DNA from: Achatina immaculata | Lineage: Eukaryota; Mollusca; Gastropoda; Stylommatophora; Achatinidae | Assembly: GCA_009760885.1 (NCBI GenBank) | Contig: CM019691.1 | Coordinates: forward strand, 28,519,314 to 28,583,313 | DNA: 64,000 nucleotides | Direction: 5' to 3' | Part shown: piece by piece, positions 21,301 through 29,081 of the stretch | How positions within the stretch are numbered: the stretch's first letter is position 1 | How the letters are laid out: every line of letters starts with the position of its first letter | Notes under the pieces: generated by a model | Databases searched by the model: none | What the model was told of the DNA's origin: nothing | What the model saw: the letters and a program-made list of their open reading frames with translations, nothing else | Translations under genes and position numbers: made by a program

Positions 21301-22519
21301 GCAGAACCCTCCCATGCGGCTTGTCTGTGGTCATGTGATATCAAAAGATGCCTTGCATAAGCTTGTCATTGCAAGCAGTAATAGGTATGACACAAAAAAA
21401 AAGGGTTTCCTACCATTTGTTATTAGTGTGTCTTTGATATTTCAATAACATGGATTGATAGAGTAGAAGTATTAGTGTGTCTTTGATATTTAAATAACAT
21501 GGATTGATAGAGTAGAAGTATTAGTGTGTCTTTGATATTTAAATAACATGGATTGATAGAGTAGAAGTATTAGTGTGTCTTTGATATTTAAATAACATGG
21601 ATTGATAGAGTAGAAGTATTAGTGTGTCTTTGATATTTAAATAACATGGATTGATAGAGTAGAAGTATTAGTGTGTCTTTGATATTTAAATAACATGGAC
21701 TGATAGAGTAGAAGTATTAGTGTGTCTTTGATATTTAAATAACATGGATTGATAGAGTAGAAGTATTAGTGTCTTTGATATTTAAATAACATGGATTGAT
21801 AGAGTAGAAGTATTAGTGTGTCTTTGATATTTAAATAACATGGACTGATAGAGTAGAAGTATTAGTGTGTCTTTGATATTTAAATAACATGGATTGATAG
21901 AATAGAAGTCACTTCACAGTCTCTCAGAGTGGAGATGCCTTTCAACTCTTTCTGTGTGGTTTGGTATATTGTTTAGTGCAGGAAATACTTTGGTGTTGCT
22001 ATCAGTCAAGGTGCTTATTATCTATGGGTTAATCTTTTCTCTTTGTATATTATCTACATCTAATGCTTTCACATTTTCTAATATGATGTCTGATGACTTC
22101 TCTTTGTATATTATCTACATTTACTGCTTTCACATTTTTTTACTATGATGTCTGATTACTTCTGTTGGTATATTATCTATATTTATGGCTTTCACATTTT
22201 TAAGAATATGATGTCTGATTACTTTTTTTGGTATATTATCTACATTTACTACTTTCCTGCTTTTTAATATGATGTCCTTGATCTTTTCATTATTTTGAAG
22301 TCATCATCTACAGCCTATTTATCACCTTTTGCTATGAATATTTATCACCTTTTGATATGAATACTTATCACCTTTTGGTATAAAATGACAGTCTTTGTGA
22401 ATATTTTACTGCAAAAGATGACTGTTTTGTTTGTTTCACTTTATTTTCCTTACAGATTTAAGTGCCCATACTGTCCAGTGGAGATGCTAACAACAGACAC
22501 AAGGCAGATCTACTTTTGA
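2825..22519 (+). CDS. RMND5A: RMND5 (GID2), RING subunit of the CTLH/GID E3 ubiquitin ligase; nine coding exons
   Basis: Coding exons: 2825-2959, 7017-7162, 7921-8058, 9327-9427, 10494-10660, 11559-11724, 17691-17793, 21224-21384, 22456-22519. All introns are GT-AG and every phase joins correctly. The sum is about 393 residues (human RMND5A 391), with similarity along the whole length. Parts visible: N-terminus beginning MDAC with RELEK; LisH ([19 protein letters not shown]); CTLH ([24 protein letters not shown]); conserved IFTRDAC and SVESPLSV; C-terminal degenerate RING ([30 protein letters not shown]). The protein pairs with MAEA to form the catalytic RING heterodimer of the cytosolic/nuclear CTLH complex. 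Vertebrate A and B paralogues cannot be distinguished here. One base is missing from the A-run at 2859-2863, breaking the frame of exon 1; a sequencing error is the simplest reading. Introns carry most of the transposons in the left half. Confidence 0.93.
3762..4676 (+). mobile_element. mariner-type DNA transposon, internally deleted
   Basis: Inverted ends begin TACAGGGTCCAGCATAAAG at 3762 and end with the complementary CTTTATGCTGGATCCTGTA at 4676, flanked by TA duplications at 3760-3761 and 4677-4678. The interior reads as transposase in broken frames: an N-terminal [17 protein letters not shown] segment near 3870, and a later catalytic segment with [15 protein letters not shown] near 4250 and [15 protein letters not shown] near 4380. 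The DNA between them is missing, and in-frame stops occur. At about 915 bp it is shorter than an autonomous element (about 1.3 kb), so it cannot mobilise itself. Confidence 0.88.
4950..5660 (+). repeat. dispersed repeat family D, copy with expanded internal unit
   Basis: Its right part (about 5416-5650: CCTGTCCCACCTCTCCA, CAGGCCTAGC, ATTGCACACCC, CTGCAAAGAACACCAGCTC) matches copies at 16632-16985, 39893-40250 and, inverted, 16986-17440. It ends in a GAAGAAGAAG tail. The left part carries the minisatellite listed separately. Family D has no identified protein. The minus strand shows short open frames ([12 protein letters not shown]) in several copies, so it may derive from a coding element. 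Its class is unknown. Confidence 0.7.
5000..5415 (+). repeat. minisatellite, about 12 copies of a 34 bp unit
   Basis: The core CATCAGGGTTGGCAAAC recurs about every 34 bp from 5017 to 5390 with single-base variants (TTGGTG, TTGGCG, CATCGGGATTGG, CATTAGGGTTGG). The same segment is essentially single-copy in family D copies near 16690 and 39950, so the array grew inside this copy. Confidence 0.9.
6319..6744 (-). mobile_element. RTE-like LINE, 3' stub with TSD (family R1)
   Basis: The 426 bp insertion on the minus strand is bounded by the identical 12 bp GAGTGACAGTCT at 6307-6318 and 6745-6756. It encodes the C-terminal tail of an RTE-type ORF ([46 protein letters not shown]) and ends in an (AATG)n tail. 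The 5' truncation point lies just after the upper TSD. Closely related copies are at 2029-2435 and 20080-20945. Confidence 0.9.
7017..7162 (+). CDS. RMND5A: RMND5 coding exon 2
   Basis: It begins after TTTTATTCCAG and encodes [13 protein letters not shown] through [18 protein letters not shown], matching the family segment before the LisH domain (human: ...HKDIHSSVSRVGKAIDK). It ends before the donor GTTAGA at 7163. Incoming phase (two bases) fits exon 1. Confidence 0.9.
7163..7920 (+). other. RMND5 intron 2
   Basis: T-rich intron. Near 7178-7280 short phrases (TTTAATGTCCA, CTAAATGCTT) recur three to four times as an imperfect local repeat. Otherwise nothing is recognised. The acceptor is TTGCTTTTTCAG. 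Confidence 0.8.
7921..8058 (+). CDS. RMND5A: RMND5 coding exon 3 (LisH)
   Basis: 138 bases, phase 0 at both ends, starting [13 protein letters not shown] and carrying the LisH core [20 protein letters not shown]. The human counterpart is nearly identical ([20 protein letters not shown]). Donor GTGAGA at 8059. Confidence 0.95.
8059..9326 (+). other. RMND5 intron 3
   Basis: No classified element. A 76-codon open frame at 8917-9147 ends [14 protein letters not shown], and its upstream out-of-frame sequence also looks coding-like ([10 protein letters not shown]). It may be a fragment of an unidentified mobile-element or retrocopied protein. Around 8330-8420 the sequence resembles a decayed SINE but I cannot confirm it. 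Confidence 0.5.
9327..9427 (+). CDS. RMND5A: RMND5 coding exon 4 (CTLH start)
   Basis: It encodes [20 protein letters not shown] and then NLDPALE, the start of the CTLH domain (human: KEPFVELNRILEAL...LRPALE). Acceptor TATACATAG, donor GTGAGT. Two bases are left over for exon 5. Confidence 0.95.
9428..10493 (+). other. RMND5 intron 4
   Basis: It contains a possible tRNA-derived SINE remnant at about 9745-9900 (see separate entry), homopolymer runs and a short CA run near 10010. Nothing else is recognised. Confidence 0.7.
9745..9900 (+). mobile_element. possible decayed tRNA-derived SINE
   Basis: CAGCCCAGTGGTTTTTAGCC resembles a tRNA A box region, and TACTAGGTTCACATT, about 35 bases on, resembles a B box (GGTTCRA). 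The spacing fits a tRNA-like promoter. No clear poly-A tail or target duplication is seen, so the call is weak. Confidence 0.3.
10494..10660 (+). CDS. RMND5A: RMND5 coding exon 5 (CTLH end)
   Basis: It encodes [19 protein letters not shown], then [13 protein letters not shown], and [20 protein letters not shown], matching human [14 protein letters not shown] and [20 protein letters not shown]. Acceptor CTAATTTTTAG; donor GTCATC at 10661, not a strong consensus, but it gives the correct phase. Confidence 0.93.
10661..11558 (+). other. RMND5 intron 5
   Basis: AT-rich with no recognised transposon. A short coding-like phrase ([17 protein letters not shown]) occurs at about 11434-11484. It is not part of RMND5 and its origin is unknown. 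Confidence 0.6.
11559..11724 (+). CDS. RMND5A: RMND5 coding exon 6
   Basis: It encodes [17 protein letters not shown], then [20 protein letters not shown] and SVESPLSV, corresponding to human LMGSLVYLRQGIE...[20 protein letters not shown]. Acceptor TGAATTAG, donor GTAAGT at 11725. Two bases are left for exon 7. Confidence 0.96.
12430..16525 (+). mobile_element. near full-length RTE/CFDP2-like non-LTR retrotransposon, decayed
   Basis: A 5' UTR-like segment (about 12440-12600) precedes broken endonuclease frames: [12 protein letters not shown] near 12710, [12 protein letters not shown] near 13110, and IDHILINN and SDHNLLV at 13320-13420. These are the AP-endonuclease motifs. After a nested insertion (13733-14732) the reverse transcriptase follows: [72 protein letters not shown]. 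The palm motif reads FANDI near 15765, where FADD or YADD is expected, and stops and frameshifts separate the pieces (TAG near 15694, break near 16110). The C-terminal tail runs to ALGI and a stop at 16518. The boundaries are approximate; I could not define a target duplication. It cannot encode active proteins. Confidence 0.88.
13733..14732 (+). mobile_element. 5'-truncated LINE with RNase H, nested insertion (family H)
   Basis: The 1000 bp insertion lies inside the RTE element, bounded by the identical ACAAAGGCTA at 13723-13732 and 14733-14742 and ending in a (GAA)n tail. It encodes the end of an RT ORF, then an RNase H domain: [58 protein letters not shown]-terminal CxC...H...C knuckle follows ([19 protein letters not shown]). 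The catalytic D-E-D-D residues and the [11 protein letters not shown] loop remain. A frameshift separates the segment before 13923 from the RNase H frame at 13952-14704. A longer sister copy is at 58743-60029. Confidence 0.93.
16632..16985 (+). repeat. dispersed repeat family D, plus-oriented copy
   Basis: It shares with 39893-40250 the order AGCAACCCATAGCTGA, CATCAGGGTTAG, CCTGTCCCACCTC, GGGCAGGGATCGCCA, ATTGCACACC, GCTCCCATAACCC, CTGCAAAGAACACC and CAGTTACAGGGAGT, ending in a GTACAAGTACAAGT tail. It is immediately followed by an inverted copy. Confidence 0.8.
16986..17440 (-). repeat. dispersed repeat family D, inverted copy
   Basis: The reverse complement of this segment carries the same blocks as 16632-16985 (AGTGAACCATAGCTGACATG, CCCCCAGTAACAGGCCTAGC, GACCCGCTCC, GGCTGCAAAGATCACCAG), with an extra stretch of about 80 bp near 17130-17200. 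The two copies meet tail to tail, so the 0.8 kb region can fold on itself. Confidence 0.75.
17691..17793 (+). CDS. RMND5A: RMND5 coding exon 7
   Basis: It encodes [18 protein letters not shown] followed by [11 protein letters not shown], matching human AGCVALPALINIKAVI...TGVWNQKDELP. The incoming base completes the glycine codon from exon 6. Donor GTAAGG at 17794. Confidence 0.95.
18268..18308. repeat. CA microsatellite
   Basis: A C-rich lead (CCCCCCACCCACCCA) runs into about 13 CA dinucleotides in RMND5 intron 7. Confidence 0.95.
18357..19055 (+). mobile_element. TTAA-flanked MITE, copy A (piggyBac-like)
   Basis: It is bounded by TTAA at 18357-18360 and 19052-19055, with inverted ends CTCTTCCC and the complementary GGGAAAGAG. 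The interior shares blocks with three other copies: CGGGTCTTGATATGTATAGG, and a TTTTTTAGGAAAAAAGAAGT motif followed by GTGATG. No transposase frame exists, so it is non-autonomous. TTAA target specificity is the hallmark of piggyBac-type transposases. Confidence 0.88.
19920..19980. mobile_element. possible Tigger/pogo-type scrap
   Basis: The phrases TAACTGAAACTGCAGTAAA and GATAAGTGGGGACTACTCTA resemble the end of pogo-class MITEs as I remember them. It is short and unverified. Confidence 0.35.
20080..20945 (+). mobile_element. RTE-like LINE 3' segment, plus a second overlapping stub (family R1)
   Basis: The open frame at 20179-20553 encodes the RT C-terminal region ([52 protein letters not shown]). 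Past a stop it continues to [20 protein letters not shown] and the KFHKGHGNE end near 20740. From about 20752 to 20943 a second, shorter copy of the same 3' end follows directly (LEKTV, then frameshifted). The pair looks like a stub inserted next to, or duplicated from, the first. Related stubs lie at 2029 and 6319. Confidence 0.82.
21224..21384 (+). CDS. RMND5A: RMND5 coding exon 8 (RING, first half)
   Basis: It encodes [20 protein letters not shown], then [19 protein letters not shown] and [14 protein letters not shown]: the first part of the degenerate RING finger (C..., C-G-H). It is almost identical to human [32 protein letters not shown]. Donor GTATGA at 21385. Confidence 0.97.
21421..21909 (+). 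repeat. minisatellite, 10 copies of a 49 bp unit
   Basis: Each unit begins TATTAGTGTGTCTTTGATAT and contains AATAACATGGATTGATAGAG. Units start at 21421, 21470 and so on. One unit has lost two bases (GTGTG to GTG) and two carry GGACTGATAG. The units are otherwise nearly identical, which suggests recent expansion. Confidence 0.97.
22029..22285 (+). repeat. tandem repeat, about 4 copies of a 60-65 bp unit
   Basis: The recurring block TTGTATATTATCTACAT, GCTTTCACATTTT, ATATGATGTCTGAT(TA/GA)CTT appears four times with more divergence than the neighbouring 49 bp array. Confidence 0.85.
22456..22519 (+). CDS. RMND5A: RMND5 coding exon 9 (RING end and stop)
   Basis: It encodes [20 protein letters not shown] and a TGA stop, matching human [20 protein letters not shown]. 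The first base completes the arginine codon from exon 8. The last two RING cysteines (C-P-Y-C) are here. Confidence 0.97.
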
Positions 22520-22667
22520 TGATGTGTCAAGTCTACCTCAGTCGTTGGACAGCAGGGTTACCTGCTGGTCAAGTAAAACAAGACTAATTAATATTTTGTT
22601 GATAAGTATCAAGGCCAATGCATATCTAGTTAATTATTGCATATATTTGAAAATGTTAAGGCTTAAC

Positions 22668-22890
22668 AGAGTTATTGTCAGAATTTATCAGTGTCTGTAC
22701 CTGACAGAGATATTGACAGAATTTATCAGTGTCTATACTTGACAGTTATTGACAGAATTTATCAGTGTCTATACTTGACAGTTATTGACAGAATTTATCA
22801 GTGTCTATACTTGACAGTTATTGACAGAATTTATCAGTGTCTATACTTGACAGAATTATTGACAGAATTCATCAGTGTCTATACTTGACA
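22668..22890 (+). repeat. minisatellite, about 6 copies of a 36 bp unit
   Basis: The unit contains TTATTGACAGAATTTATCAG and TGTCTATACTTGACA. It begins about 150 bases after the RMND5 stop and so is probably transcribed in the 3' UTR. Confidence 0.92.
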
Positions 22891-22899
22891 GGGCATTGG

Positions 22900-24350
22900 T
22901 CATCACTTTGCTATTTCTATAAGATGTGCTCTAGACCACTCTTTTAGTCCATCAAGTATCTCGTTTGTCTTCCTCTGTCCTTTTTTCCATCCAGTTTTCC
23001 TGTTGTCACTAGGTGTTCCAGTTTGCCTATTCTTAAAACATGTCCTGTAAATCTGGATTGTCGTGTTCTGAATTTTGCCATAATTTCTCTCCTTTGCCCA
23101 ACCTCCGTTAAAATCTCTTAGTTTTCTTGGTTGTCCATGGTATTCTCGTCATTTTTCTTAGAAACCACATCTCTGCTGCTTCCAGTAGATTTTGAGCGCT
23201 CTTTGTTACAAGCCAAGCTTCGCATCCATATAATACAAGTTTGATGTAACATTGAATAATTCTCTTTCTGGTGTTCATTGACAGAGCTTTGTTGTACAGT
23301 ATGTTTTTTTCTTTTTCATAAATGCTGACCTGACTTGGACTAATATGCTTTTTATTTTGGTTTTGCATATTCTGTTTTGTGTTATTATTGTTCCTAAATA
23401 CTTGAATTTGTCCACTTGCGTTTATTCTGTGCCTTTTACTTTTGATGCGACATTTTGCTGGTGTTTCTTTCTTGGATATGACCTTGACCTCTGTCATCTT
23501 TTTATTTAAACTAAGTTCTTTCTTTTTTGTATTTTTTCTACGATTGTGTCCAATAGTGCGTGTAGCTATTCTTTACTTTGGGCTGTCAGTACCAAGTCAC
23601 CTTCATATCTTAGATTGCTTAGGTTGTATCCTGTCACTGCTATTCCAGGCAAGTTTTCAACGTGTCTCATATTCCTTTTGCTATTGAGGGAAAAAAGTCA
23701 GGGGATAAAACACATCCCTGCTGTACTCCTACTATTTTAATGTTCTGATACACTCCTATTTGATTATCAATCCTGGTTACAGCTGTTTGTTTCCAATATA
23801 ACTGTTTTATGATTCTCAGGTCTTTTCCATCTATATTTATGTCTTTTAACATCTGTTTGATTTCTTTGTGTTTTATCAAATGCCTAGCAGTAATCTATAA
23901 AACGTAGGCACAGATCATTCTTTCACTTTTATGGCACGTTCTGTTAGGGTTCTTATGACATATATTGCATTATTTGTGCCTTTTCTTTCACTGAATCTTC
24001 ACTGTTCTTCTGCAATTTCTGGTCTTACCTGGTCCTAATTCTCCTCTTGATTATGCGAAGCAAAAGCAAAATTTTTTGTTATGTGACTCATAAGACTGAT
24101 AGTTCTGTGATCTTCACTCTCTCTTGTTCCTGTTTTATTTGGGAAGGCTATAAATACTGATGTTAGAAAGTCATCTGGAACATATCCACTATTGTGAATG
24201 TCATTGAGCTGTTCTGTTATTATTTCTGTCATAAACTCTCCTAATGCTTCTTTTTTGTCTTTTGTTCTGGTATGTGGTACTGGTGCTTTGTTGTTTTTCA
24301 TATGGCATATAGCATCTTCCATTTCTGCAGAATTGACCCTGCTGTCTCTT
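22900..24350 (-). mobile_element. RTE-like LINE fragment, degenerate, antisense to RMND5
   Basis: Minus-strand frames give pieces of one RT in the right order: MEDAICHMKNNKAPVPHTRT near 24300, FPNKTGTRESEDHRTISLMS near 24130, YQNIKIVGVQQGCVLSPDFF near 23720, LSMNTRKRIIQCYIKLVLYG near 23260 and EMWFLRKMTRIPWTTKKT near 23150. Stops and frameshifts break it throughout. A related stub, with the WFLRR and PWTA-type segment, is near 60044-60110. Confidence 0.82.
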
Positions 24351-25905
24351 TATCCAAAATGACTGCTACTCATGCTCATGTTTGTTACCTCATTATTTTG
24401 TATCCTTCAGAATTCTATCTCCCTTATCTTTCCATCTTATTTGCATAATCCAAATATGCTTAATATTGTGAATGTCTGATTATTACTGATGAATGTTCTT
24501 GATGAATTGATGACAGTTCTTGTACCTTCAACATCATGTTTACCCAGGGTACCTAAGTGTGAATTTCAAATATTAAACATTCTGATGTTTCAGAATACAA
24601 TTTTTTTTTTTTTCAGATCAGTCTTGAGATTACAAAATTTTAAGAAGATCTGTAATACTTAAAGCCTGTGTTTTAAAACGATATTGAAATAAATATTTCA
24701 AAACAGCAAGGTTTGTACATGGTAGAGTAGAAGAATTATGTAGGAGGAGCCTTCAAATAAAATAAGCAGAAGATATGAGAGATTGAAGCACCGCCTTCTT
24801 GTGGCTAAACAGTTACTGTAGAAACATGAGCCTGATGTTTTATTCTTGGTTGTTCCTTTGTAATTTCTTTCTTTTCTCCATTTATGTGTGCTTTTATGTA
24901 TTTTTTTTTTTTTGCCAAGGCTCGGATCTTCCCACTTCGTTTAATTCCTTGCATTGTTTTTTTTTCTTTTTTGTAAAGCTAATTTCTGTAGTATGAGTGA
25001 TGAAGGCTTAATAAAATTTAGCTTTAGTTTTCACGTTAGAATTTTGGCAATATGAGACATGAAGAATCTTGGCCTGCTGATTAAGGGATCTTGCTCACGA
25101 AAAAATTTACAATGTGACTGTTTATGTTTTGTTTTTTTTATTCAAAGTCCTCCAACCAGTCCTCAAATTCTGAGGTCTGCTTTGTAGTTTTAGGGAGATG
25201 AAGCAGCAGTCATTACTCCTGAATGACGTTGTATTATATTTGCATATATATATTTATTGTGGTACTCGTTCAACTCATATATGCATGATACTGTTTGTCA
25301 GATATCAGCTTGTGTAATGTAAATATGCCAGATGTGTGATGATGATGATGGCATATATTAAAATCAGCAGAGATCACCTCTGTGTGTGTATGTTTATGCA
25401 TGTGTATATTTGAATATGATGTTGGTGATTAAAATGTGTCTGAAGGATAAGTGTGAAAGTAAAGAATGGTCACTCTGCTGAACATTAATGGACTTGTGTG
25501 CCTTGTTCTCAGCTCTTTGAAAATGAAGTTTCATCCTGTGTCAAAGAAATTGATGGGGGGGGACCCTCTGTTAATTTCAAGTCAGAAGTGGTTGTGTGAA
25601 TTCTTATAATATCTTTGTAGTAGACATTTTGGTACGGCTTAAATATAGGATATCAAATGAGGGAGAAATGATTTGTTATGCATGTTTTTTTGTCTGCATT
25701 TAATAAAGGATATCATAATTATGTAACCATCATCATTATCCTGTATTTCTTCCCCGACTGATATTGGATTCATCAGCTAATACACCTAGACAAGCTGTCT
25801 CTCATTTCTTTATGTTGTCCTCCCCCCAACACTGGTTCCTTGTATATTATGTCCCTTTAATATCATCATATACCATAGCTGTATAGCTAAAGTGCTTTGT
25901 TAACA

Positions 25906-26593
25906 TTAACTCTTCCCGTGCCACAGAAAGAAAACGCAGACGTTCTAGTGCGTGCCAGAGTAAAAGCACGGGTCTTGATATGTATAGGGGCATATTAGTA
26001 AAAGCGAATGAAACACAGTTTTTCCATGTGAAAAAGTGTACTTAATATGTTTCAAAATAACAAAATATGTATGAAGATTTCATAAATGCAGAGTTTTTTA
26101 GGAAAAAAAGAAGTAATGTGATGTTTTTAGACAATAATTGTGTCCTACTTAACATCACATAGGCCTAGATCGACATTAAATATCATCTGAGATGTCTAGA
26201 TCGACTTTTCTATGTCGTATTGTGATTATATGTGCCAAAAATCCCTAAAATAATGTCTGAAATAACCTTCTAACTACTTCTCCAGTCATCTAATATGTCT
26301 AGATCTACTTAGGATACATTCAAGAACAGTGCTTTAGTCGTAGGGGGACATGTTTTCCTCCGAAGTCACAAAAAATCTGAAAGCTTCGGTTGAAAACATT
26401 GAATTTGATCCCCGTTGTTAAGAATGCTTTGCGAAAAGAATGCTGGGTAAATGTGACATGTACACATAAAATGCGATCTAAAAATTCAACCGATTTTACA
26501 TGAAACAAACCAGAGACCTATCCAAAGACCCAAGGCAGGAGCATGGAAAACGGATGCAGCCTGTGACAAGGCCGATGGCAGGGAAAGAGTTAA
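25906..26593 (+). mobile_element. TTAA-flanked MITE, copy B
   Basis: TTAA at 25906-25909 and 26590-26593; ends CTCTTCCCGTGCC and GGCAGGGAAAGAG. It has the same orientation and internal blocks as copy A (GGGTCTTGATATGTATAGGG, the TTTTTTAGGAAAAAAAGAAG block). No coding capacity. Confidence 0.9.
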
Positions 26594-27900
26594 ACCTATT
26601 GATGCCATTTGTTCATCTCCTCTGTGTGCTAACTGTATATTACACTTATTATTTTTACTTAACTTGAAATCTGCGACTCAGGAGAAAAGAGGGTCCTTGA
26701 TAGCAGTGACTGAAGTGAAAATGTAGCTCGATAAACCCATGTATAATAATTGTGAAATGAAAGTGACTGATAATACATAAAATCATTATTTCTGTGATGA
26801 AAGTACAGAGCTTATAAATTTCTCATTAAAGAAGGAATGTTTTGCAAAAATATTGAAGGCACCCAGTAAAAAAAAAAAATTCATTTGTCAGGGTCTTTGA
26901 AACACTGACTGAATGACAAGTAATGATTTGTAGTCCAAACTTACAGTCATTATCTTCCTCAGGTGATGTGCCGGATGGCATGGGCAGTTATGTCAGTCTA
27001 CTGGTCTCAAGTCATTTTTGTTAAGATATTACTAACACTGTGTGATATAGCACATAATGTGTTTTTTTTCATCTGTCAGCCTTGCTCTGCTTCACTATCT
27101 AGTTGTGATTTCCCTTTTTTCTCGCAGTTATAATGAAATTCTATTTATAATTGATTATTGTATGATCTTTCCATTTAATCAGAAGTCTTAGTCTTTTCAT
27201 CATCCACAATTTCTATAAAACAAGCTCAGCGACATTTAAGTTATTTATTTTTTTATTAATAATGACATTTATATGGGGATTTTTTTTTTTAGTTTTGGAT
27301 ATTTTTTGAGTTACGGTTATACTCTTATACTCGTTACTACCAAGAAAATTTGATGCTGTATTTGTTGTGGCATGAGACATGGATATCTTATTCCTGTTTG
27401 ATAGATATTTCATACATGAATAATGGGAATGTATCTTTGAGTTTTATATCTGTGTTTGTGAAGATATTCATGTAGTTGTAACGCAGTGCAGCATTTTAGT
27501 GTGACATTCATGTGTTTGTAACACAGCGCAGCATTTCAGTGTGAAACAATACAGGAAATCATGAATGTTTTCCTTCTGCTTTTGTATGTCTGAGTGCAGC
27601 CCTAGCAGGTTGCCGTGGCTACAGATATTGCAGAGACATCTAATAAACATTGTAGAATAAATTGTATTGCTCAGTGTTCCAAGTGCTAGGCTGTGCTTGA
27701 TCTGGAGCCATCTCATCAGGATGAAGTTTACAATTTTTCTACAGGTTCTGGCAGTGCATCCCATAGTCTCAGCCCCAGAGCTGTCTCATGCCAGTTTTGC
27801 ATGTACTGGAGCCTTCTAGAATATATATTTTGGGATTTTGTGCTCTGTATGGCAATTCAGTTCTGCGAGTTATCGTCATTAAACTGTAATTAATAATATC
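26594..27900. other. T-rich intergenic stretch
   Basis: No gene is recognised. A 42 bp direct duplication (GTAACGCAGTGCAGCATTTTAG and a variant) lies at about 27460-27545. The stretch ends in a C-run and A-run at 27900-27923, close to where the plus strand turns from T-rich to A-rich. Confidence 0.4.
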
Positions 27901-28288
27901 CCCCCCCCCCCCAAAAAAAAAAATTGAAACTGGTTCGTTAAGTTCTAAGTAAATTACAAGGGATATCACACAACACTAGAAGTAAAGAGTGCTAAAAGCA
28001 GTTCAGAACTTCAAGAGCTGATCATAGTTTTCACACAAAATATCACATTAAAAAGTTTCTTCTTCTAGAAGAAACATAAGCTGGTGAAAGAATAGACAAA
28101 CATGCAAACAGTTGCTCAAAATATGAGAGATTTCCAGGTTGAAAAAAAATGGAAACAAAACAACAGAGCACTGAAATATCATCAATAATTTGTCTATATG
28201 TATAGACTTAGAAACCATTTCAGGTCCTAGCAGTAGTTTAAAAATGTGAAGTATTCTTTCATCAGTAAATTTATTCACTTATCTCCAT

Positions 28289-28456
28289 CATGCTAAACGA
28301 AAGAATTCTTGCCTCATTTTCAGGACTTCAATCAGTTATAGTTCGAGTTTGTCTACCTGCTCATTCAATTATATGAGTATGCCAAACAAAAGAATTATTG
28401 CCTCATTTTCAGGACTTACAATCAATTATATCTTGAGTTTGTCTACCTGTTCATGA
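28289..28456. repeat. direct duplication of about 85 bp
   Basis: Two adjacent copies share GAATT(C/A)TTGCCTCATTTTCAGG, ACTT, CAATCA and GAGTTTGTCTACCTG with about ten differences. Confidence 0.85.
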
Positions 28457-28649
28457 AAATCATACAGTCTTCCACAATCAGATCAATTCATTTTTTTTTT
28501 CAGCACATGTTTATTATACTTTATAAATATGACAATTGAAATACCATTATTTCTAATTAGTTTACCAAACTGTATTCTCATACTAAAAAGCGTACAATAC
28601 TGAATGAATTGAAAATAACCACATATTAACGACTATTTTGATAACATAA

Positions 28650-28950
28650 AGGACCGAGGTGTTTTTTTTAATGCCAATGTAGCCAAAGCACAAAGCCAAA
28701 CTGAACAAACTACGCTGGCGGGGGCATGTAGAAAGAATGGAAGAGAACAAACGAAAATGATGTATGCACAAGAGATGAGGGAGGGAAACAAGACTAAGAC
28801 AGAGATGGAAAGACAACATAGAAGAGGATATAAAAGAAACTGGTGTCACCAACTGGAGAGAGATTAGGAACAGAGAGGAATGGAGGTGAACTTTATCTGC
28901 AGCAATGAGCCTTAATGGCCCAGAAAGCTGAAGAAGAAGAATGTAGCTAA
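28650..28950 (+). mobile_element. LINE 3' stub with (GAA) tail (family R2)
   Basis: GGGGGCATGTAGAAAGAATGG through ACTGGTGTCACCAACTGGAG and GAGCCTTAATGGCCCAGAAAG to GAAGAAGAAGAA matches 30290-30525. It resembles the basic C-terminal tail (RWRGHVERME) of an RTE-class ORF. Confidence 0.7.
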
Positions 28951-29065
28951 AGCATAAACATATGTCCTCTGTGATTATATATAAGAAATTAAAGTGAAAT
29001 GTTAACTAAATAGAAAGTGTGGATTTCCAACTAAAAGCATATATCTATGAGCGGTAGTAAGTTTG

Positions 29066-29081
29066 GGGGGGGGGGGGGGGG
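29066..29081. repeat. poly-G run
   Basis: An uninterrupted run of roughly 17 G at the edge of A-rich sequence; a likely site of assembly or length error. Confidence 0.9.

Larger units (their letters stand above)
21385..22455 (+). other. RMND5 intron 8
   Basis: This short intron is almost entirely tandem repeats: a 49 bp array starting 36 bases after the donor, then a 62 bp-type array, then a triple repeat of TTTATCACCTTTTG near 22315-22380. Acceptor TTTTCCTTACAG. Confidence 0.88.
22520..25705 (+). other. RMND5 3' UTR and flank
   Basis: T-rich sequence after the stop. It contains a 36 bp tandem array (22668-22890) and an antisense RTE fragment (22900-24350). Possible AATAAA signals lie near 24690, 24757, 25008 and 25700. 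I cannot tell which is used, so the transcript end is unresolved. Sequence from 24350 to 25700 shows nothing else recognised. Confidence 0.5.

Noticed and set aside
21421..21909. CRISPR array
   Set aside because: The 49 bp units are contiguous with no unique spacers, and the context is an animal intron.
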